Of a DNA stretch of 41,080 nucleotides, positions 24,928 to 33,096 are shown piece by piece. The notes beneath the pieces were generated by a model, which saw only the letters and a program-made list of their open reading frames with translations, was not told the DNA's origin and did not search any database. Origin of the DNA: Rhodothermales bacterium (GTDB lineage Bacteria; Bacteroidota; Rhodothermia; Rhodothermales; UBA10348). Location of the stretch: contig JAFMNH010000010.1 of assembly GCA_017859335.1 (NCBI GenBank), forward strand, positions 1 through 41,080. Reading direction: 5' to 3'. The stretch's first letter is position 1; the number at the start of each line of letters is the position of its first letter. The position numbers and the translations under genes were made by a program.

Positions 24928-24935
24928 TATCTTTG
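24928..24935 (+). promoter_or_regulatory. Possible Bacteroidota-type -7 box before the response regulator
   Basis: TATCTTTG followed by CACCG closely matches the Bacteroidota -7 consensus TAnnTTTG. A transcript would begin near 24940-24944, downstream of the first in-frame ATG (24918) and upstream of ATG 24984, which supports the latter as the start. A matching -33 TTTG is not evident. Confidence 0.45.
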
Positions 24936-24983
24936 CACCGTAACAGCGAGCCCGTCCTACTGGAACGCACTGGATCCTTCCCG

Positions 24984-25697
24984 ATGACCGGACCCATCTC
25001 AGGCAGAAGTACCCCGTTGATCCTCGTCGTCGATGACGAGGAAGACATACTGGAACTGGTAAAGTACAACCTGAAAAAAGAAGGTTTCGACGTCCACTGC
25101 GCTGAAAATGGACTCGAGGCCATCGAGCAGGCGAAGGCCTCTATCCCGGATGTCATCGTCATGGACATCATGATGCCGGAAATGGACGGTATCGAGGCCT
25201 CTCGAAAGCTGCGCGAACACGCCAAACTGCGCGCCATACCCATTCTGATGCTGACCGCGCGCAGCGACGAGTCTGATCAGGTGCAAGGCCTCGACGCGGG
25301 CGCGGATATCTACCTTACCAAGCCGGTATCCATTCCGGTGCTCTCGAGCCAGATCAAGGCGCTCCTTCGGGGCGCCAAGCGGTACGACATGCCGGTGGAT
25401 GTGCTTCGCATAGCGGATCTGGAAATTGATCGGGACCGTTTCGAGGTACGCAAGCGGGGTGAAGAGGAGGCCATCCGACTGGCCAGGAAGGAGTTCGAGC
25501 TGCTTTATTTTTTTGCCTCGAGACCCGGTCGTGTGTTCTCCCGACAGGACCTGCTCGACAAGGTCTGGGGGCACGATGTGTATGTGGTCGACCGCACGGT
25601 GGATGTGCATGTGCGCAAGATTCGGGAGAAGATCGGCGAGCACTATATTGAGACTGTGAAAGGGGTCGGTTACCGATTCACCGACAACATCGGTTGA
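24984..25697 (+). CDS. PhoB/OmpR-type response regulator
   Basis: This 237-residue two-domain regulator has a receiver domain at residues 12-125, with acidic pair Asp17/Asp18, phosphoacceptor Asp61 (VMDIMMPEMDG), and Lys113 (YLTKP). A winged-helix DNA-binding domain at about 135-235 contains LARKEFELLYFF, RQDLLDKVWG, RTVDVHVRKIREKIG and TVKGVGYRF. I prefer ATG 24984 to the upstream ATG 24918 because it gives normal PhoB length and follows the candidate promoter. It pairs with the kinase encoded next. PhoB-like control of phosphate starvation genes is plausible but not shown. Confidence 0.93.
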   Translation: MTGPISGRSTPLILVVDDEEDILELVKYNLKKEGFDVHCAENGLEAIEQAKASIPDVIVMDIMMPEMDGIEASRKLREHAKLRAIPILMLTARSDESDQVQGLDAGADIYLTKPVSIPVLSSQIKALLRGAKRYDMPVDVLRIADLEIDRDRFEVRKRGEEEAIRLARKEFELLYFFASRPGRVFSRQDLLDKVWGHDVYVVDRTVDVHVRKIREKIGEHYIETVKGVGYRFTDNIG

Positions 25698-25835
25698 TCG
25701 GGTAACGTGCCGGGAGCATGAAGACCGGCAGGCCTTTCGCTCCACCCTGCTCTGGGCGTTTCCGTCCCCCGCTAGCCCTTGCCTGCGGCGTGTACCCGTC
25801 CTCAGCCCTCCCCGTCTTCAGCCCACCCTGCATTC

Positions 25836-26948
25836 ATGTCCGATTCCCGGCCGACCACCCACATAGGAACGCTGCTGGAGGCAGCACCCTCCCCGTTGGG
25901 ACACCGGCTGGCGCAAAAGATCGGGTTGTCAGCCGGTGGCGGCATGCTGGTTCTCTCCCTTCTGCTGACGTTCCTCTGGGATGCCTGGACCATCGGTATT
26001 TCGGCCGTTGCGGTGCTTGGCAGCGGCCTTGGCGCCTATGTGGCCACGTTTCATCACGCATCGAAGCGTCTGGAACTGGCTCGGCAGGTTCTGAAGAACA
26101 TTCGAAAATACGATTTTCAGGCCCTCGACCTGGCTCAGGTGGATCGGGGTGATGAGCTGAACGATATCATCCGGCAGGTGTATCGTACCGGCCGCGTGCT
26201 GGAGCGGGAATTTTCTGAGCTTAAAAAGATGGAAACCTATCGGCGGGATTTCCTGGGCAACATCTCCCACGAACTCAAGACACCCATTTTCTCCATACGT
26301 GGGTTTGCAGAGACCCTCAAGGATGGCGCCCTGGAAGACCCTGTGGTCAACCGCTCGTTCGTGGAAAAAATCATTCGCAACGCGGACCGCCTCAGCAACC
26401 TGGCCCGGGATCTGTCCGAAATCGCCCGGCTGGAGACCGGTCAGCTGGAGATGGAAAAATCAGCCTTCAGCATGAAGCGCCTGGTGAACGATGTCGTTGA
26501 TTCAGTAGAGCCGCAGGCCAAAAAACGCGCCGTTTCCTTGAAAACCTCCTTTGAGCGCAAGCTTCCTCCGGTTTACGGCGATCCCTCGCAGATACGGCAG
26601 GTTGTCGTCAACCTGGTTGAAAACGCCATCAAGTACTCGAACGAAGAGAGTACTGTGTCCATTCGACTCCGTACACGAGGCAAGCGGCGTGTCGTGGAGT
26701 GCTCGGTAAAGGATCAGGGTATTGGTGTAGCCAAGGAAGATCTTGTCCGGCTTACGGAACGATTTTTCCGTGTGGACAAGAGCCGATCCCGCTCAGCCGG
26801 CGGCACAGGCCTGGGGCTGTCCATCGTCAAGCACATCCTGGCTGCACACGACCAGGAACTCTCCGTCTCCAGCGCGCTCGGCAAGGGATCCACCTTCAGT
26901 TTCCTGCTCAGTGCAGCGCACATCGAGGAAGAGCATTCATACGACTGA
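25836..26948 (+). CDS. PhoR-like membrane sensor histidine kinase
   Basis: This 370-residue kinase has two adjacent membrane helices (about 31-48 and 52-71) joined by a very short loop, so it has almost no periplasmic sensor. A HAMP-like/coiled region follows. HisKA has His145 in NISHELKTPIFSIRGFAETL, and the ATPase domain shows NLVENAIKYS, DQGIGV and GGTGLGLSIVKH. No PAS domain is evident, unlike many PhoR proteins. ATG 25836 is preferred over a TTG at 25779. It follows the response regulator by 138 bases and is presumably its partner. Confidence 0.92.
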   Translation: MSDSRPTTHIGTLLEAAPSPLGHRLAQKIGLSAGGGMLVLSLLLTFLWDAWTIGISAVAVLGSGLGAYVATFHHASKRLELARQVLKNIRKYDFQALDLAQVDRGDELNDIIRQVYRTGRVLEREFSELKKMETYRRDFLGNISHELKTPIFSIRGFAETLKDGALEDPVVNRSFVEKIIRNADRLSNLARDLSEIARLETGQLEMEKSAFSMKRLVNDVVDSVEPQAKKRAVSLKTSFERKLPPVYGDPSQIRQVVVNLVENAIKYSNEESTVSIRLRTRGKRRVVECSVKDQGIGVAKEDLVRLTERFFRVDKSRSRSAGGTGLGLSIVKHILAAHDQELSVSSALGKGSTFSFLLSAAHIEEEHSYD

Positions 26949-26975
26949 GACGGCCCACAGAACATCCAGCCTCCC

Positions 26976-27746
26976 ATGAGACAAGCCTATCACCTGTCGC
27001 GTCCGCAAAAGCTGTTCGTCGTATGTACGGCCATCTTCCTGACAGCGCTCGTCGTGGCCGAAGCCACGGCCAGTAAGTTCTTCACGGCCTTCTCCCTGCC
27101 CTTCACCATCACGATCCTGGGTGTGGAGTTCAATGAGGTCGTCATGACGGCCGGCGTGCTGGCCTTCCCCATTACCTTCATTATCACGGACCTGCTGAAC
27201 GAGTATTTCGGCAAGCCGGGCATCCGGTTCGTGACCTGGATCGGGATGAGCATGATCATCTTCGAATTCGGACTCCTGCAGCTGGCCATGGGTGTCCCGA
27301 CCTCGTCCATTTCGCCGGTCCCGGACGAGGCCTTCAATACGGTCTTCGGTGCCACAGGCCGGGTCATCGTCGGTAGCCTCGTGGCCTACACGCTGGGTCA
27401 GCTGGCAGACATCACCCTCTTCCACTGGCTACGGGGCTTGACCAAGGGCAAACACCTCTGGCTTCGCGCGACGGGGTCGACCTTCGGCTCGCAGTTCATT
27501 GATACGTTCATCGTGTTGAGTGTAGCATTCTTCGGGCAGCTTTCCCTTGGCGAAATCATTGCCATCACGCTCTTCAACTACTCCTACAAGTTCATCATCG
27601 CCATCCTCATCACACCGGTCATTTACGGTGCCCACTGGGTCATGGACCGCTACCTCGGCGATGAGCTGGCCGAGGAGCTGATCCACGCGGCCGAGGAAGG
27701 ACATCCGATCGAGGTCGTGCAGGGCGCTGGTGCACCATCAGAATGA
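26976..27746 (+). CDS. Queuosine precursor transporter (YhhQ/VUT family)
   Basis: This 256-residue membrane protein of the DUF165/VUT_1 family has about six hydrophobic helices. Family hallmarks are VAEATASKFF, FPITFIITDLLNEYFG, STFGSQFIDTFIV and ITLFNYSYKFIIAILITPVIYG. Members import queuosine precursors (preQ0, preQ1 or queuine) for tRNA modification. It lies 27 bases after the histidine kinase in the same direction and may be co-transcribed, though no functional link is apparent. Confidence 0.92.
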   Translation: MRQAYHLSRPQKLFVVCTAIFLTALVVAEATASKFFTAFSLPFTITILGVEFNEVVMTAGVLAFPITFIITDLLNEYFGKPGIRFVTWIGMSMIIFEFGLLQLAMGVPTSSISPVPDEAFNTVFGATGRVIVGSLVAYTLGQLADITLFHWLRGLTKGKHLWLRATGSTFGSQFIDTFIVLSVAFFGQLSLGEIIAITLFNYSYKFIIAILITPVIYGAHWVMDRYLGDELAEELIHAAEEGHPIEVVQGAGAPSE

Positions 27747-27781
27747 TCCTTCCCGGAGCGGTTTCCGACGCGATTAATCAG

Positions 27782-27789
27782 TACTTTTG
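27782..27789 (+). promoter_or_regulatory. Possible Bacteroidota-type -7 box before the FG-GAP genes
   Basis: TACTTTTG fits the TAnnTTTG -7 pattern and lies about 108 bases before the first FG-GAP gene, leaving a long leader. A -33 element is not clear. It is the only such box seen in the intergenic stretch 27747-27897. Confidence 0.3.
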
Positions 27790-27897
27790 ACCGCTTCCGG
27801 TCTGTCGGCGCTCTCGCGCGCGCGATGGAATGTTCGCGCCAGCTGCTGCGTCCAAGATCGGTCCGTCCACTCTTTTTTCCTGCCGCCGCCACACCTT

Positions 27898-29769
27898 ATG
27901 GCACCTGCCCAAACGGCCTTTCCCAGAATCGCTGCCCTTGTTGCGATCTCCCTTTGGCTTCTCCCGGAGACGGTGTTCGCTCAGCCCGTTACGCAGCCTT
28001 TTACGTTCAGCATCTCCGGACACAATCTTCCTGCCATCGAACATGGCTCAGCCGACTGGGGAGACATTGATGGCGATGGCGACCTGGATCTTCTTCTGGC
28101 CGGCTCTATCTCGGGAAGCATCGCAACGCAACTGATGGTCAACGATGGCCTGCAGGAAGGCACCCATCGGTTCCGGGCGCTGCAGGGACCCCTGCAATCG
28201 GTGCTCTACTCCTCTTCCTCGTTCGCCGACGTAGATGGCGATGGCGACCTGGACGTGCTGGTTTCCGGTTCAACAACGGCCGCGTGGCCCTACGCCGCAT
28301 CCACACGACTCTACCGCCTCTCGCCGCAGGGTACAATGACCCTGATAGAGAACAGCGGTCTGCCGGATCTGCATTCTGCCTCCTCGGCCTGGGCGGATAT
28401 GGACGGTGATGGGGACCTGGACGTCGTTATGACGGGGGTGACGTCGGCAGACGAGCTGACCACCGTCGTCGGATACAATGATGGCAACGGGACGTTTGAG
28501 ACCCACACGGACCTGCTGCCCGGTATCGGTTATGGTGACGTCGCTCTGGGAGACGTTGACGGTGACCTCGATGTTGATGTCGTCCTTTCCGGTGCTTCGG
28601 ATGATGGCTTCATGACCCGCGTACTACGCAATGATGGCGAGACGTTCTCGGCTTCAGGCGCTGCCTTTCCAGCCGTCGCCTTCTCCTCGGTGGACCTGGG
28701 CGACTACGATGGCGATGGGGATCTGGATCTGGTGGTATCCGGCGGGAGCGTCTCCGAACTCATCTTTGAGGGTCACCTCGAAATCTGGGACAATACGGGC
28801 GGCGCGTTTACGGCTTCGAGTCATGCATTGCCCGGAGTACTGACGGGAGAAGTCGTGTGGGGAGATTATGACCACGATGGCGATCTGGACCTGCTGGTCT
28901 ACGGAGCCGAGGCGGCCATCGGGCGGCGATCGGCCTACATGTACCGAAACGACGGCGATGAAGGATTCCGGGCTGCCACGCTACTGGTCGGTGGCGTTTT
29001 CTCAGATGCCTCCTTCGGGGACTTTGATGGGGATGGCGATCTGGATCTGATTACCACCGGCACGTCCAGCTTGGGCCCGTCCTTCACCAACATCTACGAA
29101 AACCAGCGCCAGGTCATCCCTGCGCTACCTGCGGCGCCGTCCCTCCTCGTGGCTGACGTCAACGAGAGGGAGGTACAGCTTTCCTGGCAGGCACCTGCAA
29201 CGGACACCGGTGCCATGCTGCAGACAACCTACAACGTGCGTATCGGTACCCGGCCCGGCGCCTCGGATGTGGTTTCAGCCATGGCCGACGCAACCACGGG
29301 CCGGCGTTGGACCAGCGGCCCGGGCAACGCCTACGTATCGAAGGCGTTTGCGATCAATGAGCTGGGTGATGGCACCTACTATTGGAGCGTGCAAGCTGTC
29401 AACAATGCTTTTCTTGCCTCTGAATTCGCTGCCGAGGGATCGTTCGCCATTCAGGGCGGCCTGTCGGTAGATACAGAAGCATCCGTTCTCCCCGAACGTT
29501 TTGCTGTCTACAGCAATTACCCCAACCCCTTTTCAACCCGGACAACCGTTCGATACGATCTGCCCGAAGCCGCCCCGGTCCGTCTGACGATTTACAGTCT
29601 GCTCGGACAGGAGGTGGATCGTGTGGAGTTGGGGGTTCAGCCTGCCGGAGAGCACCATGTCGAATGGGACGGCCGCAGCGCGGGTGCGCCTCTTGGCTCG
29701 GGTATCTACTTCTACGAGGTCCGTGCTGCCGGTCACGCGGCCACAGGCACCATGACCCTGGTTCGGTGA
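27898..29769 (+). CDS. Secreted FG-GAP/VCBS-repeat protein with T9SS domain
   Basis: This 623-residue exported protein has a signal peptide ending near VFAQ (residue 28). Seven repeats of the integrin-like FG-GAP/VCBS type follow, each with an Asp-rich calcium loop such as DIDGDGDLDLLLAG, DVDGDGDLDVLVSG and DFDGDGDLDLITTG. They probably form a seven-bladed propeller over about residues 40-400. A fibronectin-III-like region lies at about 415-525 and a type A T9SS sorting domain at about 540-623 (NYPNPFST to TLVR). ATG 27898 is chosen because it gives a clean signal peptide. The role is likely adhesion or carbohydrate/protein binding at the surface; no catalytic motif is seen. Confidence 0.88.
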   Translation: MAPAQTAFPRIAALVAISLWLLPETVFAQPVTQPFTFSISGHNLPAIEHGSADWGDIDGDGDLDLLLAGSISGSIATQLMVNDGLQEGTHRFRALQGPLQSVLYSSSSFADVDGDGDLDVLVSGSTTAAWPYAASTRLYRLSPQGTMTLIENSGLPDLHSASSAWADMDGDGDLDVVMTGVTSADELTTVVGYNDGNGTFETHTDLLPGIGYGDVALGDVDGDLDVDVVLSGASDDGFMTRVLRNDGETFSASGAAFPAVAFSSVDLGDYDGDGDLDLVVSGGSVSELIFEGHLEIWDNTGGAFTASSHALPGVLTGEVVWGDYDHDGDLDLLVYGAEAAIGRRSAYMYRNDGDEGFRAATLLVGGVFSDASFGDFDGDGDLDLITTGTSSLGPSFTNIYENQRQVIPALPAAPSLLVADVNEREVQLSWQAPATDTGAMLQTTYNVRIGTRPGASDVVSAMADATTGRRWTSGPGNAYVSKAFAINELGDGTYYWSVQAVNNAFLASEFAAEGSFAIQGGLSVDTEASVLPERFAVYSNYPNPFSTRTTVRYDLPEAAPVRLTIYSLLGQEVDRVELGVQPAGEHHVEWDGRSAGAPLGSGIYFYEVRAAGHAATGTMTLVR

Positions 29770-29839
29770 CCCCGGTTTGATGGCAATGGTTCAACGAGCA
29801 GAGCGGCTGAGACAACAACGGTCTGACCACAAGAGCATC

Positions 29840-31063
29840 ATGAGCGGACGCTACTCCCCTGGCATTATCCTGGCCATGTGCCTCTTCCTCACGCTGCCTG
29901 CCTTCGGACAGCGTCAGATTGCAGGGGTCGTCGGGATGCCTCCGGTGCGCTTTGGCGCCTTGGCTGCAGGGGACTACGATGGGGATGGGGATGACGATGT
30001 TTTCCTGACGGGAGAGCTCAGGAACGGAACCATTCATGCTGCCCTCTACCGCTTTGTTGAGCGCCGCGAGACACCCATTCCAAACAGCGCCCCGAAGATC
30101 GATGCCGTCTATGAGCGGGTGGATTTCCCCAAGCGCAACGTCAAAGGCGGGTCAGTAATCTGGCGGGACCTGAACAGTGACGGCAGGCTTGATATCCTCG
30201 TGACGGGTCTGGCTATCGAGGAGCAAACCACTACGACGACGACCTACAAACCCGCTACCGACATCTACATCAATGGAGGGGGTACCTTTTTTGTCAATGG
30301 TACCTCCGGCCTGCCAGGGGTTCACCGCAGCCGGGCCGACGCGGCTGATTTCAATGGCGATGGCATCGTGGATATCGTGCTCGGTGGCGAGTCGGAGACG
30401 GGGGCTGTGATGGGCGTGTGGCTCGGGCGAGGGGATGGGTCTTACTATCCGGGGCCGACCTCATTCGAAGCACTCGTGCTGACCTCACTGGCCATCAGCG
30501 ACATTGATCTTGACGGAGACATGGATTTCATTGCGGGTGGTTTTACCGCTACAGGCCGGCCCACTGTCCGTCTGTTTTCCAACGATGGTACAGGAGTGTT
30601 CACGCGGGAGGATACCGCCTTTCCCGAGCTCTATTTCCCCAGCGCAGCCTTCGGTGACATCGATTTTGACAATGACGAGGATATCCTGGTCAGCGGTGGC
30701 AAATTGGCACCAACCATCCTGCGCGGCGAGACCTGGGTATACCGCAACAATGGCGGCAACCGTTTCGATGGCACCCTGTCAGGTTTGACGGGCCTCTTTG
30801 GTGGAGGGGCCTACTTCCGCGACATGGATGGGGATCAGGACCTGGACTTCGTCACCTGGGGACAGGATGACCTGAGTGACCCGGAAGGTCAGCAGCTTCA
30901 GGTCTTCGAAAACATCGACCTCAGCTTCCTGCGCATAGCACGCCTGCGCGGTGTTCTCTTCGGCGCGCTCGACTGGTTCGATGCCGATGGTAACGGCCGG
31001 CTTGATGTCCTCATTACCGGCGAGCAGGAAGGGAAACTGATCATTACCCTCTACGAGTTCTGA
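29840..31063 (+). CDS. Secreted FG-GAP/VCBS-repeat protein without T9SS domain
   Basis: This 407-residue exported protein starts with a signal peptide ending near PAFGQ. Seven FG-GAP-like units can be followed, including DYDGDGDDDVFLTG, DLNSDGRLDILVTG, DFNGDGIVDIVLGG, DIDFDNDEDILVSG and DADGNGRLDVLITG. This is the same propeller architecture as the preceding gene. It ends just after the last repeat and lacks the sorting domain of its neighbour. An ATG at 29777 is an alternative start but would spoil the signal peptide. It probably shares the transcript of the upstream gene, 70 bases away. Confidence 0.85.
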   Translation: MSGRYSPGIILAMCLFLTLPAFGQRQIAGVVGMPPVRFGALAAGDYDGDGDDDVFLTGELRNGTIHAALYRFVERRETPIPNSAPKIDAVYERVDFPKRNVKGGSVIWRDLNSDGRLDILVTGLAIEEQTTTTTTYKPATDIYINGGGTFFVNGTSGLPGVHRSRADAADFNGDGIVDIVLGGESETGAVMGVWLGRGDGSYYPGPTSFEALVLTSLAISDIDLDGDMDFIAGGFTATGRPTVRLFSNDGTGVFTREDTAFPELYFPSAAFGDIDFDNDEDILVSGGKLAPTILRGETWVYRNNGGNRFDGTLSGLTGLFGGGAYFRDMDGDQDLDFVTWGQDDLSDPEGQQLQVFENIDLSFLRIARLRGVLFGALDWFDADGNGRLDVLITGEQEGKLIITLYEF

Positions 31064-31137
31064 GCAGGTAACGTACTGCTGTCGCTAAACGGCGCTGGGG
31101 CAGCTCTGTCAGGAATGCCCGTTCAGGCCCGGGGCTA

Positions 31138-32055
31138 TCAGCCGACCGGCACCATGGTCAGCCATCCATGGGGGTCTTCGCCCCTGTGAACTACATCGAA
31201 GAAGGCTGACTGCAAGCGCTCGGTGATGGGACCGCGCCGACCGCTGCCGATAACGTGGTGGTCGATGCTTCGCACCGGTGTCACCTCCGCTGCCGTTCCG
31301 GTAAAGAAGACCTCGTCGGCAATGTAGAGTGCTTCTCGTGGTATCAAGCCTTCCACAACCTCCAGGCCCATCCCGTGAGCGAGCGTGACGATACTTTCCC
31401 TCGTAATGCCTGGCAGGATGGAGGTGGCTACCGGAGCCGTGTAGAGCTTTCCATTCTTGACCACAAAGATGTTTTCGCCTGACCCTTCGGCCACATGACC
31501 TCCCGCGCTGAGCATGATGCCCTCGGTGAACCCACTGAGCACCGCGTCCATCTTGACGAGACTGGCGTTGAGGTAGTTGCCGCCCGCCTTGGCCATGGCA
31601 GGGAAGGTATTGGGGGCCATTCGATTCCAGGAGGCCACATGCACATCCACGCCTTCCTCGAGCGCCTCGGCACCCAGATAGGCTCCCCATTCCCACACGG
31701 CAATGATGGTCTGAACCGGGTTGTGAATCGGATTGACGCCCATCGAGCCCGCACCGCGAAACGACAGCGGTCGGATATAACAGGCCTTCAAACCGGAGCG
31801 CACGATGGTCTCGATGACCGCCTGCTCCAATTCCTCACGCGTGTAACCGAGGTCCATGCGATAGATGCGGGCCGAGTCAATCTGACGCTGCATGTGGTCT
31901 GCATGGCGAAAGATGGCTGATCCCTTATCCGTATGGTAGCAACGGATTCCCTCGAAGACGGAACTGCCGTAGTGCAAGGCGTGGGTAAGAACGTGGACGT
32001 TTGCTTGGTCAAACGGGACGAACTCGCCGTTCATCCAGATATCTGCCTTGGTCAT
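31138..32055 (-). CDS. ilvE: Branched-chain amino acid aminotransferase
   Basis: This 305-residue fold-IV PLP enzyme interconverts Leu, Ile and Val with their 2-keto acids using glutamate. Evidence is the N-terminal ALHYGSSVFEGIRCY, the YIRPLSFRG substrate region, the PLP lysine in AKAGGNYLNAS, EGSGENIFVV and FFTGTAAEVTPV, all standard for bacterial IlvE of group I. Length is normal. It stands alone between the FG-GAP genes and the lipoprotein/receptor cassettes. Confidence 0.95.
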   Translation of the reverse strand: MTKADIWMNGEFVPFDQANVHVLTHALHYGSSVFEGIRCYHTDKGSAIFRHADHMQRQIDSARIYRMDLGYTREELEQAVIETIVRSGLKACYIRPLSFRGAGSMGVNPIHNPVQTIIAVWEWGAYLGAEALEEGVDVHVASWNRMAPNTFPAMAKAGGNYLNASLVKMDAVLSGFTEGIMLSAGGHVAEGSGENIFVVKNGKLYTAPVATSILPGITRESIVTLAHGMGLEVVEGLIPREALYIADEVFFTGTAAEVTPVRSIDHHVIGSGRRGPITERLQSAFFDVVHRGEDPHGWLTMVPVG

Positions 32056-32127
32056 ATCGAAGCGAGAATGGGTGGGTTACGGCCGCGGAAAGCCCTCGGG
32101 GCACGCGGCTCAAGGAAACGGCACGCC

Positions 32128-33096
32128 TCAGTCCGTGGACGTGCGCTTTCCCGGGTACGTGTAGCCGATCAGCGATGTGATATCGGGCGAAAGCGTCCAC
32201 TCGTGCGTGTACTGATTCACCGAACCAAAGAAGCCGAAACCGCCGCTCACATTGGAGAACGTACCCGGCTGCACGAGGACTTCCTGATCGAACACGCCAT
32301 CGGGCGGGCGCCATGAGTCGCTGGTCATCGTAAGGCGCATTCCTACGGACATCAGGAAGGGTGCCGCATCGTCGGATATCCCCAATTCCTTGGTTACGTC
32401 TTCCTTGTCATCAGTAAGTCGTATCAGGACCTCCCACTTGTTGCCCTGAACCAACTGCCCGAACTGCTCGGCGACATTGCCATAGGGAATGACAGCGCTC
32501 AGGAAGGGCTGACCAGGAGAGGCGTTCAGGAACCGGTACCAGACCTCTACCCTGAAGGGCGGGAAGTCGATATCCGTCCAGCGGATTTTCTGGAAGACGG
32601 CGGCAACAGAAATCGTGGGGTCATCCAATTCGACGCCCGTTACCAGCGGGATCGTCGTGCTGGCTTCGGCGCGCTTACCATCCTCTCGGACCGCACTCAA
32701 CGTGTAGGTCCAACCCGGGACAGGACGGAAGGGCGCGTGGAACACGTGCCCGGTGGATCCATCCGGGTAGGAGACGACGGAGTCCTGCCAGGCAATCACA
32801 CGTCCGGTCTCGACCTCGAGCGTGGTGACCGTGGCATCGATCTGACCCGCTTCCAGGGCCGCAAAATCCGTCCTGAGCGGAATGATGCGCACGAATTGCT
32901 GATCAGAGGCCGTATCCAGATAACCGAATATGGTGAAATAGCGGTCCTCTTCAACAAACGGATTCACCTGATCATCGCACCCGCTCCAAAAGGTGACGGC
33001 AACCAGAAGGGCAAGCAGTAGAGGGAGGGACTGCAGACGAGGGCGCATCATGCTCCGGGCAGGGTGGCGTTCCGTGGGATTCTGAGATCTGCGCAT
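32128..33096 (-). CDS. DUF4249-type outer-membrane lipoprotein, copy 1
   Basis: This 322-residue lipoprotein has a long basic N-region, a hydrophobic core and the lipobox WSGC. The mature part is beta-rich, starts with the typical DQVNPFVEEDRYFTIFGYLD stretch and ends with a segment containing FGFFGSVNQYTHEW, as in DUF4249 proteins that accompany TonB receptors. Its ATG overlaps the stop of the receptor gene by one base (TAATG), and GGAG (33105-33108 on the complement) lies 8 bases upstream inside the receptor's last codons. Translation is therefore coupled and the first ATG is favoured. It is likely an accessory ligand-capture protein, analogous in position to SusD. Confidence 0.85.
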   Translation of the reverse strand: MRRSQNPTERHPARSMMRPRLQSLPLLLALLVAVTFWSGCDDQVNPFVEEDRYFTIFGYLDTASDQQFVRIIPLRTDFAALEAGQIDATVTTLEVETGRVIAWQDSVVSYPDGSTGHVFHAPFRPVPGWTYTLSAVREDGKRAEASTTIPLVTGVELDDPTISVAAVFQKIRWTDIDFPPFRVEVWYRFLNASPGQPFLSAVIPYGNVAEQFGQLVQGNKWEVLIRLTDDKEDVTKELGISDDAAPFLMSVGMRLTMTSDSWRPPDGVFDQEVLVQPGTFSNVSGGFGFFGSVNQYTHEWTLSPDITSLIGYTYPGKRTSTD

